The notes under the pieces were generated by a model that was not told the DNA's origin, did not search any database, and saw only the letters and a list, made by a program, of their open reading frames with translations. A stretch of 54,821 nt of DNA from Gemmatimonadota bacterium. Lineage in GTDB: Bacteria > Gemmatimonadota > Gemmatimonadetes > Longimicrobiales > Gaopeijiaceae. A program made the translations under genes and the position numbers. Numbering within the stretch: the first letter of the stretch is position 1; each line of letters opens with the position of its first letter. The stretch is from positions 1-54,821 of the forward strand of contig JACQVF010000017.1 of NCBI GenBank assembly GCA_016209885.1. Reading direction: 5' to 3'. Positions 24,536-33,023 of this stretch are shown in pieces.

Positions 24536-27500
24536 TTACGGTGTCGGCGGCACGACCGCCGGTACTCCCTTCTCCCGGGCGAGGGCGTTGAGCCTGGCCA
24601 GGTCCGTGTCGAGCGCTTGCCGCAGCCGAGCGAGCTGGTCTGCCAGGATCGGCTTCAGGTCGTCGAAACGCTGAGAGGCCGCCGCGGTCGGCCGCGTGTC
24701 AGCGCTGAGCACCGTGCTGTACAGGTAGACGAACTCGTTGTCGAGCTGCGGCTCGTGGATGAAGACGAACCGTCCGGCGGGGAGCTTCGTCTGGGTCAGC
24801 GTTTGTTCGATAGCGCTGAGCTTCTCGTCGAGGGCGCGAGCCGCGCCGGCGATCTCGGATTCGCTGCCCGCCCTGCGCGCGCGCTCGACGAGCTCGTTCG
24901 ACTGCTTGCGGACTTCGCGGATGGCCCGAAGCGCGCGGTGCGTCTCGGTGACCTTGTCCCGGATCTGGATCGCCACGTCGAACTGTTCGCGGAACTCGGC
25001 CTGGCTGGTGGCCAGGCGCGGGTCCTTCTCGACCTGGAGCGACCGGGTCTGGCTCCAGCTCCCCACGGACAGGCGGACCTGGTAGGTGCCCGGAACCGCC
25101 TTCGGACCCTCTGTGCTTCCCCAGAAGATGGAGCCCTCCAGCACCTGGGGGCCGGGGTAGCGCAGATCCCAGAGGAAGCGGTTCATCCCCGGCTGCGTGG
25201 AAAGGCGATCCGCGGCGCTCCCCCGGCTCGAGAGCGCACGGATCACGCCTCCGCTCGAGTCCAGAAACTCCAGGCGAACCTCTTCCCGGGGCGCATCGCC
25301 CAGGTGGTAGTAGATCACGGCGCCGTTCGGTGGGTTCTTCCCCGTCCGGGGCCGGTCGACGCTCGCGCCTTCCAGACGGTACGAGACCCGGGGCTGGTAG
25401 AGGTGCGCCTGTGCGCCGGCCACCTCGTCACTGAGCTGATGGAGTGGCGCCAGGTCGTCGAGGATCCAGAACGACCGTCCTTGGGTCGCGACCACGAGGT
25501 CCTGCCGGTACACCGCGAGGTCCATGATCGGCGTGATGGGCAGATTGAGCTGCAAGGACTGCCAGCTCGCGCCGTCGTTGAAGGAGACGTACATCCCGAA
25601 CTCGGTCCCGGCGTAGAGCAACCCCTTCCGGTCAGGATCCTCCCGGACCACGCGCACGAAGTGCTTCTCGGGGATCCCGTTCCTGCCGTCGGTGAGGAGC
25701 TCCCAGCTCTTGCCGTAGTCATTCGTCCGGAAGACGTAGGGCATGTAGTCGTCCAGCCGGTAGCGGTGGACGGCCAGGAACGCGCGCCCCGGATCGTGGG
25801 CGGAGAGCTCGATGGAGTTCACCGTGGCCCAATCGGGCATCGTGGGGGGCGTGACCTCTTCCCAGTTCGCCCCGCCGCCCCGCGTGACGTGGACGCGGCC
25901 GTCATCGGTCCCTGCCCACAGGAGGCCCGGGCTCTCTGCGGATTCCTCGAACGCGACGATGCTGCTATAGACCTCGGTGCCCGTGTGGTCGAGGGTGATC
26001 GGCCCGCCCGAGTCCTCCTGCTTGCTCTTGTCGTTTCGGCTCAAGTCCGGGCTGATGACCGTCCAGCTCTGCCCCTCATCCGTGGACTTGTGCACGAACT
26101 GGGAGGTGTGGTAGAGAACCTTCGGATCGTGGGGAGAGACCCGGATCGGGGCGATGATCGCGAAGCGGTGCCTGTACGCTTTGGTCGGCTTGCCCTCGCC
26201 GATCTGGGGATAGCTCTGGATATTGCGGAGCTGGCCCGTGCCGTGGTCGTAGCGCTCGATTTGCCCCTGATAGTTGCCGGCGTAGACGATGTTCGGATTC
26301 CGAGGATCGACGGCGATCTCCCCCTGTTCGCCGCCGCCCACGGCATACCAGTCCTGGCTCGTAATTCCGAAGCCGGTCGTGCGGCTGGGGATCGAGATCG
26401 TGCTGTTGTCCTGCTGAGCACCGTACAGGCGATAGAGGAACTGGTTGTCGACGGTGACCGAGTAGATCTCCGCCGTCGGCTGGTTCGCCTGGGTAGACCA
26501 GGAACGACCCCCGTTGTACGAGATGTTGGCCCCGCCGTCGTTCCCGTTGATCATGATCCTGGGATCCTTCGGGTCGAGCCAAAGGTCGTGGTGGTCCCCG
26601 TGTGGCGCAGCGACCGACTCGAAGCTCTTCCCGCCATCCACAGATTTCAGGAAGCCCCTCCCGTGACCCATGAGGTAAACGGTGTTCTCCTCGAGCGGGT
26701 CCCCATACACGTGCATGTAGTAGAACGCCCGGGCCACGAGGTCTGGAGAGCTGTTGATGAGACGGAAGCTCGTACCCCCGTCGTCGGAGCGGTAGAGCCC
26801 GCCATCCTTGGCCTCCACGAGCGCCCAGATGCGCCCGGGATTGGCGGGTGAGACGGCCACGCCGATGCGCCCCTTGATCCCGGCCGGAAGACCCTCCGCA
26901 AGCTTCACCCAGGTGTCACCCCCGTCGCTGCTCTTATAGAGGCCGCTGTCCTCGCCGCCGCTGATCAGGACCCAGGGCTTGCGCACGGCCTGCCAGATGG
27001 CGGCGTACAGGATCCTGGGATTCACCGGGTCCATGGCCAGATCCACGGCGCCCGCACTGTCGCTCACGAACAGGACCTTCTCCCAGGTCGTGCCGCCGTC
27101 CTTGGAGCGGAATACTCCGCGCTCCGGGTTTGGGCCGAAGGCGTGGCCCAGCACGGCTGCGTAGATCAGATCGGGGTTCCTGGGGTGGATGCGGACGCGG
27201 CCGATCTGGCCGGCATCGACCAGGCCGACATGCTTCCAGGTGCGGCCCCCGTCCACGGACTTGTAGACTCCATCGCCAGGGGAAACGTTGTTGCGGATGC
27301 AGGCCGAGCCCATCCCAGCGTAGATGACGTTGGGGTCGGCGTCGGCCACGGCGATGGCGCCGACGGATCCGCTCTTGAAGTACCCGTCAGAGATGTTGCG
27401 CCAGCTCTCGCCCCCGTCCTCCGTCTTCCAGATGCCGCCGCCGGTGGAGCCCATGTAAAACGTGTTCGGGACGCCGGGAACGCCGGCCACGGCGGTGACG

Positions 27501-27712
27501 CGTCCGCCGCGGTGGGGGCCCACCAGGCGGTACTCGAGGGCCTGGTAGAGCGACGCTGGATACTGGGGCGCGGAAGGTCCGGTCCGGGACATCCGGGACG
27601 GTCGCGCTTGACCCACCGCCGATCCCGGAGCGGCAAGCGCCGCAAGCGCCGGGGCGAGCAGTACCGCCAGGGAGCTGCTCAGACCCACTCTCCGTTCCCA
27701 TCGCCTGCGCAT
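24536..27712 (-). CDS. Large secreted BNR/VPS10-type propeller protein, copy 1
   Basis: This 1058-residue protein begins with a signal peptide (LSSSLAVLLAPALAALAAPG). About 750 residues of beta-propeller repeats follow, with roughly ten Asp-box units of the S-x-D-x-G-x-T-W type (for example KSVDGGRTW, RSKDGGTTW, KSSDGGDTW, KSTDEGQSW). The entry sequence YRLVGPHRGGRVTAVAGVPG is typical of the sortilin/VPS10-like group common in Gemmatimonadota and Acidobacteria. The last 200-250 residues form an Ig-like strand region and a helical part. These proteins are annotated glycosyl hydrolase, but catalysis is unproven. The ATG at 27712 has GGAGGAG upstream. The aminotransferase follows within 12 bases, and a terminator separates this gene from SusD. 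Confidence 0.85.
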   Translation of the reverse strand: MRRRWERRVGLSSSLAVLLAPALAALAAPGSAVGQARPSRMSRTGPSAPQYPASLYQALEYRLVGPHRGGRVTAVAGVPGVPNTFYMGSTGGGIWKTEDGGESWRNISDGYFKSGSVGAIAVADADPNVIYAGMGSACIRNNVSPGDGVYKSVDGGRTWKHVGLVDAGQIGRVRIHPRNPDLIYAAVLGHAFGPNPERGVFRSKDGGTTWEKVLFVSDSAGAVDLAMDPVNPRILYAAIWQAVRKPWVLISGGEDSGLYKSSDGGDTWVKLAEGLPAGIKGRIGVAVSPANPGRIWALVEAKDGGLYRSDDGGTSFRLINSSPDLVARAFYYMHVYGDPLEENTVYLMGHGRGFLKSVDGGKSFESVAAPHGDHHDLWLDPKDPRIMINGNDGGANISYNGGRSWSTQANQPTAEIYSVTVDNQFLYRLYGAQQDNSTISIPSRTTGFGITSQDWYAVGGGEQGEIAVDPRNPNIVYAGNYQGQIERYDHGTGQLRNIQSYPQIGEGKPTKAYRHRFAIIAPIRVSPHDPKVLYHTSQFVHKSTDEGQSWTVISPDLSRNDKSKQEDSGGPITLDHTGTEVYSSIVAFEESAESPGLLWAGTDDGRVHVTRGGGANWEEVTPPTMPDWATVNSIELSAHDPGRAFLAVHRYRLDDYMPYVFRTNDYGKSWELLTDGRNGIPEKHFVRVVREDPDRKGLLYAGTEFGMYVSFNDGASWQSLQLNLPITPIMDLAVYRQDLVVATQGRSFWILDDLAPLHQLSDEVAGAQAHLYQPRVSYRLEGASVDRPRTGKNPPNGAVIYYHLGDAPREEVRLEFLDSSGGVIRALSSRGSAADRLSTQPGMNRFLWDLRYPGPQVLEGSIFWGSTEGPKAVPGTYQVRLSVGSWSQTRSLQVEKDPRLATSQAEFREQFDVAIQIRDKVTETHRALRAIREVRKQSNELVERARRAGSESEIAGAARALDEKLSAIEQTLTQTKLPAGRFVFIHEPQLDNEFVYLYSTVLSADTRPTAAASQRFDDLKPILADQLARLRQALDTDLARLNALAREKGVPAVVPPTP

Positions 27713-27849
27713 TCGGTCTCCTCCGGTCAACGGGTCGCTGAGCCAGCGTGCGGTGCCTTGCGGCCAAGCGGCCAAGAAGACGGTCGGCCAACCGCCCGCG
27801 CAGCGTGTGGAGCTCATTTCGAGCCGGCGTCCGCTACCCTGCGGCCAAG

Positions 27850-27884
27850 AAGACAGCCCGGCGATTGCGCCGCCGGGCTGTCTT
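27850..27884 (-). terminator. Strong hairpin terminator after the susCD-like pair
   Basis: A perfect 14-base-pair stem joins 27850-27863 with 27871-27884 around a 7-base loop; the leftward transcript continues into a mixed T/C tract. It sits 78 bases after the SusD stop and before the first propeller gene. It therefore likely ends the SusCD transcript. A 14-base direct repeat (27768-27781 and 27841-27854) overlaps its edge. Confidence 0.75.
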
Positions 27885-27961
27885 TAGGTCTCATTGCTGC
27901 TGAGCTGCCGAGTCGCTACGAGACGCGGGCCGGCGGGGAATCCTCCGCCCCTCCCGCGCCA

Positions 27962-29308
27962 TCACTTCACGAGCGGGTTCGACTGGCGCTCGATGAGCGT
28001 GATGGGGAAGAAGGTTCCGGGCTGCTTCACCGCATCGGAGATCGGCTCCCAGCGGGGATCCCTTTCTCCGAAACGATAGAGGTCCGCCAGGCGCCGCCCC
28101 TGGAGAAACAAGCTCACCAGCCGCTCGTGCTTGAGCATCGACAGCACGCCGACCGCGTGCCTGGCTGGGTCGTACGGCGTCAGATTGTTCATCCCGCGCA
28201 CGTGGTTGATATGCGTGATCGCTCCGGCGATGTTCGCCCTCGCCAGCTCAGCCTCCGCCAGGATGAGGTGCATCTCTCGCGCCGAGATCACGGTGAGCGG
28301 GCCGATGTCCGAGCCGGCGGCGAACGAGAAGATGAAGTCGGAAAGCGCCGGATCTGTGGCCCCGGTGATCGGGTCCTTGTAGATGACGGCCACGGGGCGG
28401 CTCAGCCGCGCTCCCGGGAACGTGGCGAACTTGCTGTCGAATCGGAGCTCCTGCCGCTGGTTGATCTGGAAACCGACGTCACTCGTGACCGTCGAGGTGC
28501 TGTAGCTGAAGCGCCACTTCCAGTCCGTGGTGATCCCCACCCTGGCGAGGACCGCCTGCGCATCCGCGTTCGCCTCCGCATCATTGACGAGAGGGTCAGC
28601 GGGAACGCGGCCGGGCGGGTTCAGCTTCCGCCACACGGCCCTGGCAAACTTCGCCCGGGCCCGCCGCGCGAGAATCCGGGTCTCGAGCTCGCCGTCGCCC
28701 ACGGCCCGCGCAATGGGCAGCGCCTTGTCCAGGTAAGCGATGGCGGTGTTGTACATCTGGTCCATCTTGTCGGGTCCCACCGGAGGCGCCGCCGCGGACC
28801 GGTCCGACAGGACAAAATCGTCGAACAAGTCCCCGATCAGGTTGTAGACGATCGCGCCGTACAGGTACGCCCGGGCCAGATCTTTGCGGTTCTTCAGCTC
28901 CTTCTTCGCGTCAAAGCCCTCCCCACTCCGGATGGCTTCGTCGGCGAGCCAGCGGGCCTGACTGACCAGCGGGTACGCCGCGTCCAAGAACTCGTTGCCC
29001 GGATTGTTCACGAACCCCTGGTCGAGCGTCAGCCAGTCCTGCCGCGATCCGATCCACTCCAGTTCGTCGGTCGCGGTGGCGGAAGGAGTCATCAACCGTG
29101 CGTACGCCCGCGCGGTGGAGGACAGCGTCCCGTTTGTCAGCGCGGTCACGGCATCGGGCTTCTCGATGTCATCCTGTTTCACGCTGTTCGGGTTCTCCAC
29201 GTCGAAGATCCCTCCGCATCCCGCCAGCGCGCCGGCGAGGGCGAGGGTGAGAACCGGCAGGCCTCGATGCCGCCGGAATCGTGATATGCTCGTCACCTGG
29301 CGACTCAT
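27962..29308 (-). CDS. SusD/RagB-family outer-membrane nutrient-binding lipoprotein
   Basis: This 448-residue protein has a lipobox (LAGALAGCGG), so the mature protein is anchored by lipid, as SusD proteins are. The family's TPR-like helical core is present: FLDAAYPLVSQARWLADEAI, the conserved AYLYGAIVYNLIGDLFDDF region, and a C-terminal LILAEAELARANIAGAITHIN block ending with LKHERLVSLFLQGRRLADLYRF. It should sit on the TonB receptor as a lid and bind the imported ligand. It follows the receptor gene by 19 bases, with AGGAGGG before the ATG at 29308. The ligand is unknown; glycan or peptide are both possible. Confidence 0.88.
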   Translation of the reverse strand: MSRQVTSISRFRRHRGLPVLTLALAGALAGCGGIFDVENPNSVKQDDIEKPDAVTALTNGTLSSTARAYARLMTPSATATDELEWIGSRQDWLTLDQGFVNNPGNEFLDAAYPLVSQARWLADEAIRSGEGFDAKKELKNRKDLARAYLYGAIVYNLIGDLFDDFVLSDRSAAAPPVGPDKMDQMYNTAIAYLDKALPIARAVGDGELETRILARRARAKFARAVWRKLNPPGRVPADPLVNDAEANADAQAVLARVGITTDWKWRFSYSTSTVTSDVGFQINQRQELRFDSKFATFPGARLSRPVAVIYKDPITGATDPALSDFIFSFAAGSDIGPLTVISAREMHLILAEAELARANIAGAITHINHVRGMNNLTPYDPARHAVGVLSMLKHERLVSLFLQGRRLADLYRFGERDPRWEPISDAVKQPGTFFPITLIERQSNPLVK

Positions 29309-29327
29309 GGTCGCACCCTCCTCTCGC

Positions 29328-32300
29328 TCAGAACGCGGCCCGAACGCTGAACGTTATCCGCCGCTGGAGCGGGAATCCGTACATATCGGTCCCGAGCAGG
29401 AAGTTGTTGTCGAGCCCGCCAATTCCCACGGCACTCGGGACCGCACCGCGACCGTTGTTGTTCGCCTCGGGATCCACGCCATCGTATCCGCTCCAGAGGG
29501 CGAGATTGCGGCCGCTCACGGTGAAAGCCAGGCTGTTGAGGCCGAACCGTGCCACCGTTTCGGCCGGCAGCGTGTACGTGAGGCTCACCTCGCGCCAGCG
29601 GACAAAATCCGCCCGCACGATGGAGTTCATTCCCTCGTGGAGGCCCAGCGCCTTGATGTCCGAAGCCCAAATCATGGCGGCCTCAAGGCGCTGCTCGGCG
29701 GTACTTGCCGGATTGTTCATGGTCGCTTCGACCCGGGCCGCCTTGGGCGTATTGCGCGACCAGGAGCCCTCCTCGCGGAACGCGTACGTCAAGTTGTGCG
29801 TGGAGAAGGCGCCCGTCTCGTACTCGAAGAGGGTCGTGAACTGGAAGTTCCGAAGGAACGAGCCGTCGAACCCGAAGGCGCCCTGCCAGTTCGGAATGTG
29901 CTTCCCGAGATAGTGATCCAGGAAATCCCGGTCGCCGTCCTCGTCCACCCGCAGCGGCGAGAGGCCCGCGGCGTCGAGGCTTCGGGGCTGCGAGAGGTAT
30001 CGGAGGAAGTCCTCCCGAGTGTCCGCTTTCCCGTCTCCGTTGGAATCGAACGGAACCTGGCCGGGGCCGACCGGAAGAAGCTTCGGTCCGAAATAGGCTC
30101 CCGGCGGATGGCCCTCCCGGATGAAGTTGCGGTAGCGCTGGTAGGATCCACCCACCTTGAGCGGCGGCGCGCCGCCCAGATCGTCCACCCGTTGGTGGAG
30201 ATAGGCGCCGTTGGCGAACAGGTTGAGCGAGAAGTTCGGCCGTCCGAGCGCGAGCGCCCGGACCGAGATGTCCACGCCCTGAGCGCTCAGCTGCCCGATG
30301 TTCACCAGTTGCGTGGCGCTGAACCCGCCCGACACCGGGAACTGCCGGGGCACCAACGCATCGCCCACGGTGCGGTGCCAGTACGTGACGTCCACCGCCG
30401 CCCGGTCGTTCAGGATGCCAACTTCGCCTCCCAGCTCCCACTCCGTGGACACCTCGGGCTTGAGGTCCGGGTTCCCGAGGTTGCCCGGCTGGAGGCCGGC
30501 ACCATCCTCCGAGTTGAGGGGCACGAAGGTCGTGAACTTGTCGAAGGCCCCCGGCTGGAGCCCGGACTGCCCGATCGCGCCCCGGACCCGAACGGTCGAG
30601 AAGAGCGAGCTCCTCCAGCTATCCCTCTGACTCGGGACCAGGGAGAAGCTCAACTTCGGATAGAACGTGGACGGCGCATCCTCGCCGAACGCGCTATGCC
30701 GGTCGAAGCGGCCGCCTACGGTCGCGAACAAGTAATCCTGGTAGCCGACCTGCTCCTGGACGAACGCCCCCGCGCTCACCTGTTCGATGACCTGCTCGAA
30801 CACACCCTGCGCCGCGGCGGAGCCGACCACGGCCAGGCCGGGGCCGGGGAAGGCGTTGCCGAACGACGCGTGGATCACCTCGTTCGTTACGAATGCCTGA
30901 CCCCCGACGACCAGCGACGACGACCACGCGCTCCCGAGCTGACGATCCCAGTTGGCCCGGAAGTCGACGGTGAGCTGCCGCTGCTCCCGGTTGCTGATGT
31001 CCCTCCGCCCGTCGATCTGGAAGCGGGTGTACCCGTCCACGTTCCACCGGTACGGGAGCAACTCCGCGTTGAACTCGCTCGTGACGTCAACCCCGGCCGT
31101 GGCATCGATCGCAAGGCGCGACGCCTCCCCGCGGGCTAGTTGGTAGTTCGTGTTGAGCGTGCCCGTGAAGTGGCGGACATCCTGAGTGATCTGGATCTGC
31201 ATCGCCTCACGCGAGGTGGCAAAGAACGTCGACGCGAACGGATTCCCCGGCCCGTCGCACCTCCCGATCCGGATCTTCGGCGACGTGCCGCACGTGGCCT
31301 CGCGGGGATTCGCGTCGTTGATGAGGCCCAGCGGCCCATAGAGGTTGTTGTTGTTGCGCGGGACCTGGCCGTGACGGTCCGTGTAGTTCGTGCTGATCCC
31401 GATCCTCAGGCGCTCGGCGGGGAAGAACTGGAGGTTGGCCGTCGCGTGGGCCCTCCGGTCAATGTCCCGGGCCGGCCCCAGGTCCTCCCAGCCCAGCGGG
31501 CCGTCGTCGTACGCGTACGCCCCGGAAACGAAGTACGTGACCGCCTCGCCGCCTCCGGTGACGGACAGGCTGTTCTGGACCGAGTGCCCGGTTTCCACCA
31601 GATCGTGATAGAACTCGGGGACGACGAACACCTCGTAGGGGCGGATCGGACGCTCGTAGTAGGCGCTCAGCCGTGCGGCCGCCGTGTCCGAGCGAACCCA
31701 GCTCGCCAGCGGCTCGTACGCACGATCCATCGGGTACTCGGACAACCCGAACTCGCTGCGGATCTCCCAGCGCGGCGTGCCGCTCCGCCCCCGCTTCGTG
31801 AAGATCTGGATCACGCCCGCGGACGCCTCGGTCCCGTACAGCGTCGCTGCCGCCGCGCCCTTCAGAATCTCCACCCGCTCGATGGCCTCCGGCGGAATGT
31901 CGTCGAGGCGGGACGGGGTCCCCCCACCTCCGGTACCCAGGAAGGGCGAATGGTAGCCGCCGCTGTTGTCCACGCGTGCCCCATCGATGTACACGATGGG
32001 CTCATTCGCCTGGGACACGGAGGCGCTCCCCCGAATCCGGATCCGCGCGCCCTCGCCCGTGAGGCCGCCCTCAGGCATGACCATGACGCCGGCCTGCCGC
32101 CCCTGAAGAACTTCCGAGAACGACCGAACCGGAGCGCTTTCCAACACGCGGCTGTCGATCGTGGCGATGGTGTTCCCCAGCTTCCGGCGCTCCGTTGCCG
32201 CCCCCGCTCCCGTGACCACGATCTGCTCGAGCTCGATGGCCGTTTCGGTGAGCTGAAAGTCGGCCTGCACGCTCTGGCCGGCACTGACCTGCACCGTCTG

Positions 32301-32579
32301 GCTCACTCTCCGGTAGCCCACCAGGTCCGCCTGGATCGCACGCTCGCCCGCCGGCACGTTGAGAAGCACGTAACGCCCTGCGGCGTTCGTGAGCCCTCCG
32401 ATCTGCGTGCCGGAAACATAGACCTGCACCGCTTCCAGTGGCTGGCCGGTCGAGGCATTCCGGACCTGGCCGGTCACCGTCCCCGTCGCCTGGGCAGTCG
32501 CCTCCGACGCCCACCAGCCCCCGAGCGCCACGACGGCAAGCGTCGCAAGCACCACATTCAGACACTGTCTGGAACTCAT
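29328..32579 (-). CDS. SusC/RagA-type TonB-dependent outer-membrane receptor
   Basis: This 1083-residue protein opens with a signal peptide and a carboxypeptidase-regulatory-like domain (VTGQVRNASTGQPLEAVQV). A TonB-contact-like LEQIVVTGAGAA, a plug domain with VEILKGAAAATLYGTEASAGVI, and a long beta-barrel follow, ending RRITFSVRAAF with the usual terminal Phe. With the SusD partner it makes the bipartite uptake complex for large nutrients, energised by TonB. The ATG at 32579 carries AGGAGGTGAG, a near-ideal ribosome site. A well-formed promoter lies about 300 bases upstream (32889-32917), so the mRNA has a long leader. Expression is probably coordinated with the upstream propeller gene through matching promoters. 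Confidence 0.9.
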   Translation of the reverse strand: MSSRQCLNVVLATLAVVALGGWWASEATAQATGTVTGQVRNASTGQPLEAVQVYVSGTQIGGLTNAAGRYVLLNVPAGERAIQADLVGYRRVSQTVQVSAGQSVQADFQLTETAIELEQIVVTGAGAATERRKLGNTIATIDSRVLESAPVRSFSEVLQGRQAGVMVMPEGGLTGEGARIRIRGSASVSQANEPIVYIDGARVDNSGGYHSPFLGTGGGGTPSRLDDIPPEAIERVEILKGAAAATLYGTEASAGVIQIFTKRGRSGTPRWEIRSEFGLSEYPMDRAYEPLASWVRSDTAAARLSAYYERPIRPYEVFVVPEFYHDLVETGHSVQNSLSVTGGGEAVTYFVSGAYAYDDGPLGWEDLGPARDIDRRAHATANLQFFPAERLRIGISTNYTDRHGQVPRNNNNLYGPLGLINDANPREATCGTSPKIRIGRCDGPGNPFASTFFATSREAMQIQITQDVRHFTGTLNTNYQLARGEASRLAIDATAGVDVTSEFNAELLPYRWNVDGYTRFQIDGRRDISNREQRQLTVDFRANWDRQLGSAWSSSLVVGGQAFVTNEVIHASFGNAFPGPGLAVVGSAAAQGVFEQVIEQVSAGAFVQEQVGYQDYLFATVGGRFDRHSAFGEDAPSTFYPKLSFSLVPSQRDSWRSSLFSTVRVRGAIGQSGLQPGAFDKFTTFVPLNSEDGAGLQPGNLGNPDLKPEVSTEWELGGEVGILNDRAAVDVTYWHRTVGDALVPRQFPVSGGFSATQLVNIGQLSAQGVDISVRALALGRPNFSLNLFANGAYLHQRVDDLGGAPPLKVGGSYQRYRNFIREGHPPGAYFGPKLLPVGPGQVPFDSNGDGKADTREDFLRYLSQPRSLDAAGLSPLRVDEDGDRDFLDHYLGKHIPNWQGAFGFDGSFLRNFQFTTLFEYETGAFSTHNLTYAFREEGSWSRNTPKAARVEATMNNPASTAEQRLEAAMIWASDIKALGLHEGMNSIVRADFVRWREVSLTYTLPAETVARFGLNSLAFTVSGRNLALWSGYDGVDPEANNNGRGAVPSAVGIGGLDNNFLLGTDMYGFPLQRRITFSVRAAF

Positions 32580-32882
32580 GATCTCACCTCCTGGAGAGAC
32601 CGCTGTCGGGGTGGTTCGCGGCCGAACGATTCAAGACATCACCTTACATCACCTCGAGGATCACACTCGAAACAAGCCACTCGAAACCAGCCAGAGGGAT
32701 CGGCGCCACGCCACAAATCCAACCCGCGAGCCGGACCCGACTACCATCGCCTCGGGCAGCAGCGGAGGCATACGCGGGGGTGGCGGGGAAGCCCGGACAA
32801 CCTCCGGCACGAGGTTCGGTTCGAGACGTGCAACAGGGCCTCTCCCCAGTCAGAGCGACGCGCGAACGGCGTCCGGCGAGTT
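32580..32882 (-). promoter_or_regulatory. Long 5' leader of the SusC transcript
   Basis: If transcription starts about 7 bases after the -10 box, the SusC mRNA carries roughly 300 untranslated bases. The first part (about 32805-32882) is recognisably similar to the leader of the propeller gene at 36.4 kb, sharing for example GCACG...CGGTTCGA and CGAGTTGG. No open frame or hairpin stands out by eye; a structured or regulatory RNA is possible. Confidence 0.4.
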
Positions 32883-32888
32883 GGGGCC

Positions 32889-32917
32889 ATAATAGTGCAC
32901 CTCCGGGGAACGGTCAA
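32889..32917 (-). promoter_or_regulatory. Promoter of the SusC/SusD unit
   Basis: On the minus strand TTGACC (32912-32917) is followed after exactly 17 bases by TATTAT (32889-32894), a near-consensus primary-sigma promoter. The spacer and edges match the promoter at 36485-36513. Expected start of transcription is near 32882. Confidence 0.7.
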
Positions 32918-32923
32918 GATTGC

Positions 32924-32946
32924 ACCTGGTGAACAATCGTCCAGGT
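32924..32946. promoter_or_regulatory. 23-bp dyad upstream of the SusC promoter
   Basis: A perfect 6-base inverted repeat (ACCTGG at 32924-32929 and CCAGGT at 32941-32946) flanks 11 bases. It lies 6 bases upstream of the -35 box, centred near -53, which fits an activator site. The same element is found at 36520-36542, so a shared regulator is likely. Confidence 0.6.
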
Positions 32947-33023
32947 CAACAGAGGCGGACGCGAGGAGCTCAGGCGGCGCCGGGTGAAGGGGATCCGGTA
33001 GGTCGCCAGTCCGCTGCGGTCCG

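Noticed and set aside
23519..26851. 1110-codon plus-strand open frame across the aminotransferase and propeller 1
   Set aside because: It crosses two recognised genes in antisense and has Asp/Arg/Val-rich random composition.
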